64,000 nt of DNA from Methylotuvimicrobium sp018830325 (GCF_044788715.1 NZ_CP173170.1:3906001-3970000), one strand, 5' to 3'. Counted from the first letter of the stretch, positions 25,697 through 34,909 are shown. Program-made: numbers and translations. Notes: a model not told the origin generated them from the letters alone.

Positions 25697-26245
25697 TCGC
25701 GTTTTTGATGCAAATAGCCCAAAAAAAGGCTAAAAGAAGAAACAATGCGAAAAGGCGATGGTGCTGATGGACGGGTGCATGACGTGTTTGAATTGTGGGG
25801 AGTCGAAGTGTGGGTGATGCGACGGGCGGATGCCGATGGGCGATCCGCCAATTCGTTGTCGGTCAGTTAGCGGAGCCTCTGCGAGTTCTTACTTACGCGG
25901 GTTGATTATGGGGTTTGAGGCGCAGTGGAACGAATAACCTTGTTAGCGTCTAACAAGGGGTCATTTGACCAAAAGAACGATTTGTCCCGAGACCCACTTG
26001 AAACCCTTGGTATTAATGGCTTACAGACGAAATATTGATTTTAAAATCGCTTACAGTATTACTTCTAACCTATTGAATACTAATAACATTACCTAGATCA
26101 TAAAATTCATACATTTTGTTTGTATTTACTGGATTTTTACGTTGAACAGGCAAACAAGTAGCAAAAAGGATTAAAAAGATACATATTAGAACTTCGAAAA
26201 CGGGCAGTAAAACCCTGTTATGAAACATAACTCATTGAAATATTA
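25697..26245. other. 549-bp gap, one short GC-rich frame only
   Basis: A 41-codon plus-strand frame (25745-25870, ATG preceded by AAGAAGAAACA) is GC-richer than its surroundings and codes a plausible but unrecognised peptide; it could be the tail of a lost gene. The remaining 370 bases contain no feature that I can support. Confidence 0.35.
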
Positions 26246-26917
26246 TTAAGTTGACACGAATCTCTCACTCTGAAATTCATCGCTATCCGGAAATGTGTAT
26301 GCCGCATAGTCGCGAAGCCATCGCATCTTTTCTCTAACTCGAACAGGTGTTTTTTGCCACTTCTCAGTCGCATTCAAAACAGCGGACTTTGCTTCCTGAG
26401 GAGTCATTTTTCTAAGATAATCGATAAAATAAGCACCATCGGCTTCACGGACCAATGCTGTCTGGAGATTACTTGTTGAAGTGTTCAGCAAATCGAGAAG
26501 ATCATCATCCACAACTACTCGCGGGAAGATTGCGCGGTCTCGCTCAATTTTGTATGCGCGTAATAGCGCATCACTGAAGATGAATTCCTGGTTAGAGTAA
26601 TGCTTACCATACGATAACCCTCCTCGTGAAAGAATGCCATCTTGGAGAAGACCCTGCTGCAATAAGGCAACGTGGTCAACTACTTCAGCAAAATTATCAG
26701 GAGAGTATGGGAGTGCGAGAATAATAGAGTCAGAAAATTGCGTGACTTTAGCCCCGGAAAACTTACTAGCATATTCGAAGGCCTTTTTATGAACTTCAAA
26801 GAGTTTTGGTAAAAAAATCGCACTTGCAGAAGGGCCACTGCAGTCTTTCTCCACCATATCGGAAAAGCCCAAAATATCAATAAAGGCTACGTAATGATAT
26901 GTTAAACCATTGTGCAT
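26246..26917 (-). CDS. Class III nucleotide cyclase-like protein paired with a ParA-like ATPase
   Basis: 223 aa. The N-terminus 'YVAFIDILGFSDMV' carries the first metal-binding Asp (Asp14) of class III nucleotidyl cyclases, and 'VTQFSDSIILALP' the second (Asp63). 'RGGLSYGKHY' (residues 98-107) matches the conserved 'R-x-G-x-x-x-G' strand of the cyclase fold. Both metal ligands are present, so catalysis is possible, but the usual substrate-specifying residues are not recognisable. Stand-alone cyclases of this look occur in antiviral Pycsar systems, where they are paired with a TM or TIR effector; no such effector is adjacent. The gene follows the ParA-like gene by 10 bases. Confidence 0.6.
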   Translation of the reverse strand: MHNGLTYHYVAFIDILGFSDMVEKDCSGPSASAIFLPKLFEVHKKAFEYASKFSGAKVTQFSDSIILALPYSPDNFAEVVDHVALLQQGLLQDGILSRGGLSYGKHYSNQEFIFSDALLRAYKIERDRAIFPRVVVDDDLLDLLNTSTSNLQTALVREADGAYFIDYLRKMTPQEAKSAVLNATEKWQKTPVRVREKMRWLRDYAAYTFPDSDEFQSERFVST

Positions 26918-26927
26918 TAGCTTGTTC

Positions 26928-27998
26928 CTAAATAATGCAGCGAATGCAAGTTGCGATCGTTTCGATTCTTTCTCTATACGTTTTCATGCGTTCTTGAGCA
27001 TCGGTCCAAGTACCACCACCCCATGGTTTGCCGCTTTCGGTTACTGTAGCAGTATTATCACGAGTTATTGAGTAAACAGGTTTTCCAAACTCTTGCATGA
27101 GAGGAGCCAGACTACCAAAATCAGGTATTTCAGCAACCGACTGACATTCTTCCTCATTCACATGCTCTATAAGGTTACAGTCAGGAGTTGAGAATTCCCT
27201 GAGAACTGGAATAAGTCTTTCTCTAACAGCTATAGGAATGCGTTCCATCCAAAGACGGTATCCAGGCTTTGGTTTTCCTCCGAAAACTTTGAAATGCTGG
27301 GAAATAGTTCCAAGAAACTTTGGCCTACCTAATCGTACTGGTAATCCTAGAGAAACGAAATCCTCATACACTTCAGCGTGTTCCTTCATCCAACGTTTTA
27401 TTATGGTTGACAAGGTGCCTATGGCTTGCACGTTAAATCGATCTGGAGCAACTGGGATAAAAAAGGCGTCACAGGCCAGAAAACATGCTCTTGTGAGAGC
27501 ACCAGAACTAGGACCAACATCAATCAAAATGACATCGTATGATCGTTCTCGAGCTAAACGAGTTAAAAAGTCACCCAATGCTACATAGGTTCGCTTGTCA
27601 TGTATTTTTCCAGAAAAACGTTGTGAATGTGCTTCAGCAAGAGAATCTTCAATGCTATTCAGTGACACATCACCCCGCAAAATATCAAGTGAAGCATTTA
27701 CACGAACTACTTCTATCGATGCCGTGTCAATAAAAGGTACGTCACCATCAATCCTAGGACGTAAAATACTTAATAACGTAGATCCAGGAAGTTCATTTAG
27801 GGTATGGGCAGATTCAGCTTCCTTATCGAGTTCTTCAATGAGCTTTGATAACATCAATTCGGTCATATTGCATTGAGGATCTGCATCGACTACTAAAACA
27901 CGCTTGTCGGCGGTTGACAAAAAATGAGCTACATTGAATGCAGTGGTGGTCTTGGACACTCCACCCTTGTGATTGTAAAACGTAATGATTTTGGTCAT
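26928..27998 (-). CDS. ParA/MinD-like ATPase
   Basis: 356 aa from the ATG at 27998 ('MTKIITFYNHKGG'); an upstream Met at 28028 adds ten residues without support. The deviant Walker A 'KGGVSKTT' lies at residues 11-18, the A' motif follows in 'RVLVVDADPQCNMTEL', and Walker B in 'YDVILIDVGPSSGAL'. This is a ParA-type ATPase. No ParB or centromere-like repeats are seen beside it; instead the cyclase-like gene follows 10 bases downstream. The same protein class serves in plasmid segregation, in transposon targeting and in some two-gene modules of unknown function, so the role here is open. Confidence 0.75.
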   Translation of the reverse strand: MTKIITFYNHKGGVSKTTTAFNVAHFLSTADKRVLVVDADPQCNMTELMLSKLIEELDKEAESAHTLNELPGSTLLSILRPRIDGDVPFIDTASIEVVRVNASLDILRGDVSLNSIEDSLAEAHSQRFSGKIHDKRTYVALGDFLTRLARERSYDVILIDVGPSSGALTRACFLACDAFFIPVAPDRFNVQAIGTLSTIIKRWMKEHAEVYEDFVSLGLPVRLGRPKFLGTISQHFKVFGGKPKPGYRLWMERIPIAVRERLIPVLREFSTPDCNLIEHVNEEECQSVAEIPDFGSLAPLMQEFGKPVYSITRDNTATVTESGKPWGGGTWTDAQERMKTYRERIETIATCIRCII

Positions 27999-28064
27999 AT
28001 GGATTGTTTCCTTAAATCTGTATGCCAATAAGTTATCATTTAAATCTGATTATGGTCGAGCCAA

Positions 28065-28331
28065 TCAATAAAACAACCTATCCAAAACCCCCGGCGTCAC
28101 CACCTTCCCTCCCCCACCGGAAAAACTCAACTCCACCATTTCATCCCCCGGCCGCAACCAAAATTGCACGACCACCTCACCCCGGATCGCAGTCAAATTC
28201 AAATAATCCCGCAAATCCCCTGCCTTCGCATAATGCAGCTTGATCTTCGCCCCGCTCCAGCTGACCGGATGGTAAACCCAGTTATTCAAGAATCGGTTGA
28301 GTTCCGCTGGCCATTTAGCATTATTCGCCAA
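28065..28331 (-). CDS. 88-aa protein of unknown function, end of the NYN-nuclease operon
   Basis: 88 aa, soluble, ending in a glycine stretch 'LSFSGGGGKVV'. It overlaps the 3' end of the NYN-LOTUS gene by 11 bases, so it is translationally coupled and the last gene of that operon. A C-terminal remnant of a relative lies at 22081-22166. No domain recognised. Confidence 0.5.
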   Translation of the reverse strand: MANNAKWPAELNRFLNNWVYHPVSWSGAKIKLHYAKAGDLRDYLNLTAIRGEVVVQFWLRPGDEMVELSFSGGGGKVVTPGVLDRLFY

Positions 28332-29523
28332 CCAGTTTTTTTATACTGTCCTTACTGATTGAGGATATGGTTATTTTCTTGATTTCTTTGGCTTTGAGTT
28401 GTAGTGGCGCAATCTTACTCAAATTCATTAGCGTAGTAATCATAAGCTGGTCGATTTTCAAAAGGAATTCTTTCAAGGCAATTTTTTTGACCGTGATGAA
28501 CGTGTTTGATGAAGTGGTTTCGGTATGTACCAAATCCAGTTTGATAAAAAAGTGAAACGCTTGATTGACATTTTTTTTGGTAAGCGTCGGCTCTATTGCC
28601 TGACACTCCTTGAAAACGATCTCCTTGAGTTTCGTAACTTCAGAACAGACTATTTTGTTGGCTGTTGCTTGTTTGTAAATCAGTTTTAAAGCCTTCGCAT
28701 CCATCAGGATGAAATTGTATTTTTTCAATAATCTGGGATAGTCCTCGACAATATTTTGACCGGATGCTTGGGAAATAGGTTTAGACAAACGCATCTGTGC
28801 GGAGTTGACGGTACCGACTTTACTCAAAATGATACCGTCAATAGTCTTCAAAAGGTCTGTGAAACTTTTGAAACCAAATGTTTTCTCGTTAAAACTAGGT
28901 TTTTGCTGCAATAAATACGATTTGACTTTTGAAATATTGACGGCTTCGCCGGTTTCGCTCAAATAGTGCTTGATGATTGCCCTAACAGCATTTAATTCGT
29001 TATCTTGTGCAATGCTAGAAGGTTGAGTTGGGGGTACAACAGGGATAACCTGATCAGAGATTTTGGCTTTCGGTTGGGAATCGGTATAGATAAAGCGCGT
29101 ACATGAGGTTTTTACGCATTCGCTCAAGGCCGAATGCCGACCGACGCCGATAACCTCTTTATCCATTTCCCGTAACCGGCGAAAGACTGGGCTAAAATCC
29201 GAATCGCCGGTAACCAATACGAAGCAATTGATGTTAGGCAGTTGCCAGGCACACTCAATGGCATCGACCGTCATTTGAATATCGGCTGTATTTTTGCCCG
29301 TTACCGGATGGTAGCAATGGATCAGTTCGAAGCCTTGTTTATTGATGGCGGCTTGATGCATGGCCAATTGCGGACGACTCCAAACGCCATAAGCACGACG
29401 GATAACAATTTGCCCGCAGGACTTCAGTTCTTCAAGCAATTGGCTGATACCTTCTTGTTTGATCCATTCTCCGACATTTTCGGCATCAATGAATACGGCG
29501 ATTCTCTTGGTTTTCGCTGTCAT
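28321..29523 (-). CDS. NYN-domain RNase-like protein with OST-HTH/LOTUS domain
   Basis: 400 aa. Residues 1-150 are a NYN (LabA/DUF88) PIN-like nuclease domain with its acidic residues in 'AVFIDAENV', 'TADIQMTVDAI' and 'VTGDSDFSPV'. Residues about 170-245 form an OST-HTH/LOTUS domain ('AVRAIIKHYLSETGE', 'GFKSFTDLLKTI'), which in known proteins binds RNA, notably G-rich or quadruplex RNA. The last 130 residues are helical and not recognised. The gene starts 3 bases after the HTH-nuclease gene and overlaps the 88-aa gene. Expected to degrade or mark RNA in the cytosol. Confidence 0.82.
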   Translation of the reverse strand: MTAKTKRIAVFIDAENVGEWIKQEGISQLLEELKSCGQIVIRRAYGVWSRPQLAMHQAAINKQGFELIHCYHPVTGKNTADIQMTVDAIECAWQLPNINCFVLVTGDSDFSPVFRRLREMDKEVIGVGRHSALSECVKTSCTRFIYTDSQPKAKISDQVIPVVPPTQPSSIAQDNELNAVRAIIKHYLSETGEAVNISKVKSYLLQQKPSFNEKTFGFKSFTDLLKTIDGIILSKVGTVNSAQMRLSKPISQASGQNIVEDYPRLLKKYNFILMDAKALKLIYKQATANKIVCSEVTKLKEIVFKECQAIEPTLTKKNVNQAFHFFIKLDLVHTETTSSNTFITVKKIALKEFLLKIDQLMITTLMNLSKIAPLQLKAKEIKKITISSISKDSIKKLVGE

Positions 29524-29526
29524 ACT

Positions 29527-30423
29527 TTAATAAGCCTGCACGCCAAACTTCAACAACAATCGTGGCAAGATATCATCCAGATTAAGCACTTCGTCGTCGG
29601 TCAGCTCGATCAGGTTGAAGTTGTATTTCTTGTAAATGGCCTGTTTTTCTTCTTTACGAGCCAGGTATTTAGAATCGTTATCGTAGCCCCAGAACTCGAT
29701 GTAAACCTTGCCCGTCGGAATATAGAAATCGCAATACATTTCCTCTTCGATCGGTAGCTTGCGCTCATAGGCATGAACGATCTCGGCCATATACAGCCAA
29801 TTGTCGATCAGCATTTCCGCTTTCGACCGGACAAAGTGGCCATCGGTCGCCCGGTGGGTCGCCTCGAACTTGTGCCGGAAGCTATCCATCTTGTCGCTCT
29901 CGGTCTTCGGCTTATCGACGCCTTTAATGTTGTCGATGCTGTCTTTCAACGCTTTGACGTTCAGTATTTTTTCCGGCCAACGGACATAAGGAATACCGGA
30001 GCGTGAATCCTCGCCTTGCAGTGCGCCAAGCTTGGCGCCTTGGTCGGTGATCAGCCAGCCTTTCAGGCCTTTCTTGATCCAGCCCAGCTCCGAAAGTATG
30101 TAATTCATCTTATTGGCCGACAGCTCGAAATGCTTGCCGATCGCTGTCGCGGTAATGAGCTTGTCGTTCGAATTTCCCGCTAACGGCTCCGCTCCGGTAG
30201 TTTGACCAAAATCGACATCTTCCGGCCATGCCGCATACTGGCCGTATTTACCGTTCATATGTACGCCGCCCAAACGTTCGCCGGCTTCGGTCAATACCCA
30301 TTGCTCCTTATCCCTTTTGAGTAACCCCCTCTCGCTCAATTGGGCGAACAATTCGTTCGAGGTCATTCCGCGTTTTTTAGCTAGTTTGGTCGTAGAGATC
30401 TTATTGACTTCGGTCATCCTCAT
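29527..30423 (-). CDS. Protein with two winged-helix repeats and a C-terminal PD-(D/E)xK-like nuclease domain
   Basis: 298 aa. Two similar winged-helix modules occupy residues 8-70 ('TKLAKKRGMTSNELFAQLSE') and 90-150 ('TAIGKHFELSANKMNYILSE'), each followed by a 'W-x-L-T/I-x-x-G' wing. The C-terminal 120 residues contain 'SKAEMLIDNWL', 'YCDFYIPTGKVYIEFWG' and 'KKYNFNLIEL', the pattern of Vsr/very-short-patch-like restriction nucleases with D and E-x-W. It lies 49 bases after the truncated UvrD-like helicase and 3 bases before the NYN gene. A DNA-processing partner of the helicase is likely. Confidence 0.72.
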   Translation of the reverse strand: MRMTEVNKISTTKLAKKRGMTSNELFAQLSERGLLKRDKEQWVLTEAGERLGGVHMNGKYGQYAAWPEDVDFGQTTGAEPLAGNSNDKLITATAIGKHFELSANKMNYILSELGWIKKGLKGWLITDQGAKLGALQGEDSRSGIPYVRWPEKILNVKALKDSIDNIKGVDKPKTESDKMDSFRHKFEATHRATDGHFVRSKAEMLIDNWLYMAEIVHAYERKLPIEEEMYCDFYIPTGKVYIEFWGYDNDSKYLARKEEKQAIYKKYNFNLIELTDDEVLNLDDILPRLLLKFGVQAY

Positions 30424-30472
30424 CGCTCCTTTTTATCCGTTGGTAAATAATACTAATGTGTGAACTTGAAAA

Positions 30473-31637
30473 TCAGGTGATGTAATCTTCGTCCGTTAGA
30501 CTGCTATATTTAGCAGCTTTCAGATCAATAAATTTCTCGGTATGATTGCATGAGAATTCGGTGCCTTTCCGGTAGTGGGAGCAGCCCCAGAACTGCCCGT
30601 AAGGGCCTCTCCTCAGACTCAGCTTGCCGCCGCATAGAGGGCAAATCGGTTCGACGTAATCACAGCGCTTGTTCTCGCAAACCCGGAACCGGCCTTTTTC
30701 GCGCAATCCGCCCCCGCACCATTGGCAAGCCGTTACGGTGTTCGTACACAGCGGATATTGGCTGCAGCCGAAAAAGCTGCCGTGCTGGCTGTCCCTGGGC
30801 ACCATGTAGCCGGCGCCGCATTCGTTGCATGGAATGTCGGCGATCTTGTCTTGAAAACCCTCGCCGGTAAATTCGTCAACGCGAATCTCATAGCGCTGTG
30901 CGACAAGCTCCCGGACAAAACCGGAAGCTTTGTTGGCGTCGCAAATCAGGTAAACATGATGCCGGGCGCGGGTCAGCGCCACATAGAACAAGCGCCTCTC
31001 TTCGGCATGAGCGAAGGCCTCCGCAGGCGGCAACAGTAGCTCTAAAACCGGATGAGTAGCTTTCTCAGACGGGAAGCCGTGCTTGCCTTTCTCCAATCCT
31101 AACACGACCACATAATCGGCTTCTTTGCCCTTCGAGGCGTGCACCGACATGAATTGCAGTTTCAGCTTGGGATACTGCCGCTTGAATTGGGCCAAATCCA
31201 GCTTCCTGAAGTTAAACCTGGCCAGGATCAACACGCTCGCTTCATCATCGGCTTTGGCGTCGATCGCCGACAGCGCCGCATCCAAACCGACCGAATCGCT
31301 GTTGGTTTTGACCAACGAGACCGCCGCTTGCTCGATGACCGCATGGCTTTGAATCCGTTTAGCGATTTGCGTCGAGTTTTGCATGACGAACTGCGACGCC
31401 ACGTCCCCGATCTTGTTATTGAAGCGGAAAGTCAGGTCCAGAACGCTGATGGCGGTATCCCCGAAATGTTCCTCGAATTCCTTGGTAATCGTGACATCGC
31501 TCCCGGTGAAACGGTAAATCGACTGCCAGTCGTCGCCCACACAAAACAACCCGTTGTCGGGGTTTTGAGCCAACAGGCCCTTGACCAGCCTCGCGCGGTT
31601 CGCCGATATGTCCTGGAACTCGTCCACCAGGATATAG
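30473..31637 (-). pseudogene. C-terminal half of a UvrD-like helicase with three zinc ribbons, truncated by IS66
   Basis: From the IS66 boundary the frame reads 'TYILVDEFQDIS' (motif II) and continues through 'GDDWQSIYRFTGSD' (III), 'MSVHASKGKEADYVVV' (V) and 'RRLFYVALTRAR' (VI). It ends in three C4 zinc ribbons of the topoisomerase type ('CNECGAGY', 'CQWCGGGL', 'CPLCGGKL'). The N-terminal half with Walker A, expected on the far side of the IS, is absent; a DUF4238 gene lies there instead. The helicase is therefore inactive, and the IS insertion was probably followed by an adjacent deletion. The remaining operon downstream (nuclease, NYN, 88-aa) is intact. Confidence 0.88.
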
Positions 31638-33313
31638 GTAACTATTCAGACCCCCTGGCCACTGGAGGCAATTTTGGAATCGGCCGACCGGTTCGCTGAT
31701 AATCAATGACGAGAGCCAAATAAAGCCATGGGGTTTGTTGTCTTTTACGGCAGGTTTCGATCACGCTGATTAAAATGGCGAATACCCGCGAGCCTTGTTC
31801 GGTGCGAGTGCCATAGCTGATGCGTCTCAAAATCACCCAGTGCCGCAGTGCCCGCTCGGCTTCGTTGTTGGTCAACGGCAAATGATAGGACGCAACGACC
31901 TGAAAGATCGCATCCCAATCATTGAGCATTTCACCGGCCAGCTCACGCGTCTTTTTATGCGTTGCTTCGCGCAGGCTTTCGCATAGCGCTCGATAGAGCG
32001 CCAGTGATTCTTGAAAGGTTTCCGTCAACGGTTTGTCGGGTGGGTCGACACGGGCCTCCCGAATCGCGTTCATCAGCGTATTCAGCAATGTCAGTGTTTG
32101 CTTGCCGAACTGACGTGCTACGGGGTCGAAGCTCTCTTCCAGCCCTTGGGCTTTGCGCAGCAGATGCGCCCAGCAGCGCGCACGATTCGGGTATCTGCGA
32201 TAGACTTGGCAGCCATCGCTCATGAGCCAGCCCAAGTAATCCGCGCCCAAGAGGTTCTCGATCAATTCGGCGCTGCGGTAGGCAATCCAGTAGGCGGTCA
32301 CGCTATCGGTGCTGAACACCCACAGCCATAAGAAGGTCGTCAGTTCCATCCAGGACGTTTCATCGACATGCAGTAATTGACTATTGACCACCGCCTCAAT
32401 GAGTTCGTCTTCGATCGGCATCGCCGCCGCGCCGCTTTCATGCAGGGTGTTGTTGATGGTGCCGACACTGAGACTTAACCCTAACCAATCCTGCAAGAAT
32501 TCGCGGATGCGTTCTCGGGATAGCCGCATGCGATAGGCCAGACACACAATCAAGGCGGCCAAACCCGGGCCGACCAGGCGCCATTCGCTGCACACGACGT
32601 TCGGCAAACTGCCGTGGGGCACGTGACGATACGGTTCGTCTCGCGTCACATGGCCGCAGCGGCACGTCGCTTCATAATAGGTGTGCCGCGTCGTGATTAA
32701 TCTCAAGCCCGGATTGTTCTCATCCGCCCAGGCGAGATCAACGGTATCAAAAGCGGTATACGCTTTTTGCTGACTTGTCGTGAACACAGTACCGCAACAC
32801 GCGCAAAGCTCGGGACGATGGTCTTGATAGTCGGTCACCGGCAGGACTTGCTGTCTACCGAAGCCTTGCGCACCAGGCTGCTTACCGGTTTTACGCACAG
32901 CATCCGAAGCTTGAGACGAGTCGGTTTGAGAATCTTGTTTGGATTCTTTAGCGGGTGGCGCGGGAGAGGTATTATCTGACTCCTGGTCCGGCGTGTCTTC
33001 GCCAGCGTCTATCGCATCGGTATCACTGGCGGTATCGTTCGCTTTATCCCACGGTGCTTCACTACTGGGTGGCCGGGAGCTATTGCGCGAGTTTTGCTTC
33101 AAGCGCTCGCGTGCTTCCTTGAGATCGTTGAGCAAGCGAATCGAAAGGCGACGCAAATCCTCTTCCGGCAAGTCCAGAAGCTTGTCTTCATCCAGTTGGT
33201 TTAGGTCATGATCGCTCAGTTGCATGGGGCACAGGATACGTCTTGGCGGCTTGAAAATACAGGTTTTTAGTGACTGATTGGATGATTTTTGTAGTGGGGG
33301 TCTGAATATTTAC
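31638..33313. mobile_element. IS66-family insertion sequence, single-ORF type
   Basis: About 1.68 kb. The ends match as inverted repeats: left GTAACTATTCAGACCCCC (31638-31655) and right, read inward, GTAAATATTCAGACCCCC (33313 to 33296), one mismatch in 18. Beginning with GTAA is typical of IS66. The flanks are GATATAG (31631-31637) and GATATAC (33314-33320), an imperfect repeat in place of the usual 8-bp target duplication. It carries only the large transposase; the small tnpA/tnpB genes of classical IS66 are missing. Confidence 0.85.
31642..33225 (-). CDS. tnpC: IS66-family transposase (TnpC)
   Basis: 527 aa. An N-terminal leucine-rich/coiled region with a low-complexity acidic stretch is followed by the IS66 zinc-finger-like cysteines ('CACCGTVF', 'CRCGHVT') and the DDE catalytic domain: Asp in 'LLHVDETSWME', Asp in 'LMSDGCQVYRRY', and Glu in 'TNNEAERALRHWV'. 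Full length, so the copy may be active. It is the sole gene of the element and its stop lies almost at the left inverted repeat. Confidence 0.93.
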   Translation of the reverse strand: MQLSDHDLNQLDEDKLLDLPEEDLRRLSIRLLNDLKEARERLKQNSRNSSRPPSSEAPWDKANDTASDTDAIDAGEDTPDQESDNTSPAPPAKESKQDSQTDSSQASDAVRKTGKQPGAQGFGRQQVLPVTDYQDHRPELCACCGTVFTTSQQKAYTAFDTVDLAWADENNPGLRLITTRHTYYEATCRCGHVTRDEPYRHVPHGSLPNVVCSEWRLVGPGLAALIVCLAYRMRLSRERIREFLQDWLGLSLSVGTINNTLHESGAAAMPIEDELIEAVVNSQLLHVDETSWMELTTFLWLWVFSTDSVTAYWIAYRSAELIENLLGADYLGWLMSDGCQVYRRYPNRARCWAHLLRKAQGLEESFDPVARQFGKQTLTLLNTLMNAIREARVDPPDKPLTETFQESLALYRALCESLREATHKKTRELAGEMLNDWDAIFQVVASYHLPLTNNEAERALRHWVILRRISYGTRTEQGSRVFAILISVIETCRKRQQTPWLYLALVIDYQRTGRPIPKLPPVARGSE

Positions 33314-33381
33314 GATATACGTGGGTTAACCTTGCGTCGTATAGCCAAGATTGGCTCCGACCGTAATATGCACTCGTTAAG

Positions 33382-34317
33382 TTAAAAGTTAAACTGCCTG
33401 TTAACAATTCCTGGAATCGAAGAAATAAGCATGTCGATGGGATTCTCCGTACTTGCATAGCAAAGGTGTTTTCCTCCTGTATATTCAGAAATAATGGTTG
33501 GTCGTTCAGATCTATAAAAAATACAGTTTCGTGAATAGACTTGGACAACATCATTCAGGATTTTAGTTTCTTCTCTGCTTGTCACAAAAGTAAAAAGACG
33601 TGGCTCACTGATGTATTGTAATGGTCGCGTGTAAAGTACACTTATTTCGGGGGTTATTGGAGCAAGAATTTTTGGACTATGAGAGTCGAGATTATGAAAG
33701 AAACCATCACCGTAAACAAACTCACATGACGGGGAATACAAGACAACAAACTTTCCCCTAATGCCTATCGATGAAACAGCTTTTTTCTGGTTATCACGCA
33801 TATTCAAGTTAATTAAAGCATTTCTCTCTCGTTCGGGCAAAGTTCCTCGAAGCTCCTCTGCTAGCCCAACCGAAGATTCTCTGTGCATTGGACTTCTGAT
33901 TGCTAATGAAACAATACTTTCAACAAGCTGGGCAAATTGATTGTCGCTTGCATTTTCAGGAATGAATCGATCAGTTAATGTTTTTGCGTCCCAAACATCT
34001 TTTCGTGTTAATGATTGAAGCCATGAAATTACCTTCGGAAAGCCATTGTCCGCTTTATCAAATATTGGTTCGAAATTTTGATCCCAGGCAGTTGTTTCTC
34101 CTTCGTTTTTGCCTAGTTTGATATAGTGTCCATTGCCAATACAGCCAAAATTTTTGGGCGGTGCAATTCTTATTTCTCCATTTGGTAATATCCAGTGCAC
34201 TTTGCCATTAGCATTTTTCCAATGCTTTGAAACGCATTCAGGCCACCAATGGTGTCGTTCAGATTTTGTTTTACCCTTAGTTTTCATTGCTATTCCAGAG
34301 TTTAAATCATCAACCAT
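33382..34317 (-). CDS. DUF4238-like protein
   Basis: 311 aa. The N-terminal 'RHHWWPECVSKHW' matches the 'HH-x-x-P' signature of DUF4238 proteins, which are found in mobile and defence regions and are of unknown function. The remainder is mixed alpha/beta without recognised motifs. A second possible start lies at Met11 (34287). It lies just beyond the IS66 element, where the missing half of the helicase would be expected, so its present position results from rearrangement. Confidence 0.55.
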   Translation of the reverse strand: MVDDLNSGIAMKTKGKTKSERHHWWPECVSKHWKNANGKVHWILPNGEIRIAPPKNFGCIGNGHYIKLGKNEGETTAWDQNFEPIFDKADNGFPKVISWLQSLTRKDVWDAKTLTDRFIPENASDNQFAQLVESIVSLAIRSPMHRESSVGLAEELRGTLPERERNALINLNMRDNQKKAVSSIGIRGKFVVLYSPSCEFVYGDGFFHNLDSHSPKILAPITPEISVLYTRPLQYISEPRLFTFVTSREETKILNDVVQVYSRNCIFYRSERPTIISEYTGGKHLCYASTENPIDMLISSIPGIVNRQFNF

Positions 34318-34434
34318 ACCCCAACATCGATTTCAAATGCGTCAGATTAGCCTTGCCGTACTGTTTCAATCCTTCCTTCTCCAGGGCCGTAGGTGCTGAA
34401 CAGCGTGAAGCACATCGTTCGCGATTGGTGCGGT

Positions 34435-34875
34435 TCAAAAACTCATCACAGTCTCTACACCTGCTATCGGTTGGACTGTTGTCATTGGCACGTTCGCTTC
34501 GTCTGTCGGGTTTTGGCCGATCATTTCGTTCTTTTCAGTAGGCTGGGCAGGAGTTTCCTACGGAGCTTCTTGATTCATCGACTGTGGGGCATCAGCGCTA
34601 ACCATTGCTGAGTGTGCAGCTTGCTTGACTTCACCATTATAAAAAATGCTAGCTGCACCATCTTTTTTTTACTGTGAGCTTATTTCCTTCGGATAAAGTC
34701 GCTATGTTCTCCGAACAGCCATCTATCTCCTCTTTTCCTGTTACCGGTTCTGACGACCTTAGCCACAAGGTCATTATATGAAAACCCTCTCTTACTCGCC
34801 TGGGATCATTATCGGCAATGATCCCAATCTGATTCAGTAAAGGCCAAACTTCTCGTGCAAACGGTACGAACAAAC
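34435..34875 (-). pseudogene. Decayed gene in the ICE module, A8 frameshift and internal stop
   Basis: On the minus strand a frame reads 'WPLLNQIGIIADNDPRRVREGFHI' (partly quoted) to 'SEGNKLTVKK', where a run of eight A (34663-34670) shifts it to an early stop. In the +1-shifted frame it continues 'DGAASIFYNGEVKQAAHSAM', then TAG, then 'ETPAQPTEKNEMIGQNPTDE' and a TGA at 34435. The joined product of about 145 residues has protein-like composition throughout. Its true 5' end is unclear because the beginning of the longer frame runs through the terminator at 34884. Family not recognised. Confidence 0.45.
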
Positions 34876-34909
34876 AAAAAAACAAGACACCAGCCGAAGC
34901 CGGTGTCTT
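34876..34909 (-). terminator. Rho-independent terminator of the OB-like gene
   Basis: On the minus strand AAGACACCGGC-TTCG-GCTGGTGTCTT forms an 11-bp stem with one G-T wobble and a TTCG tetraloop, followed by GTTTTTTTG. It lies 24 bases after the stop of the gene at 34933-35283. Confidence 0.85.

Noticed and set aside
26928..27998. ParA-like ATPase as a plasmid partition locus
   Set aside because: No ParB gene or centromere repeats are adjacent and the next gene is a cyclase-like protein, so a classical par locus is not supported.
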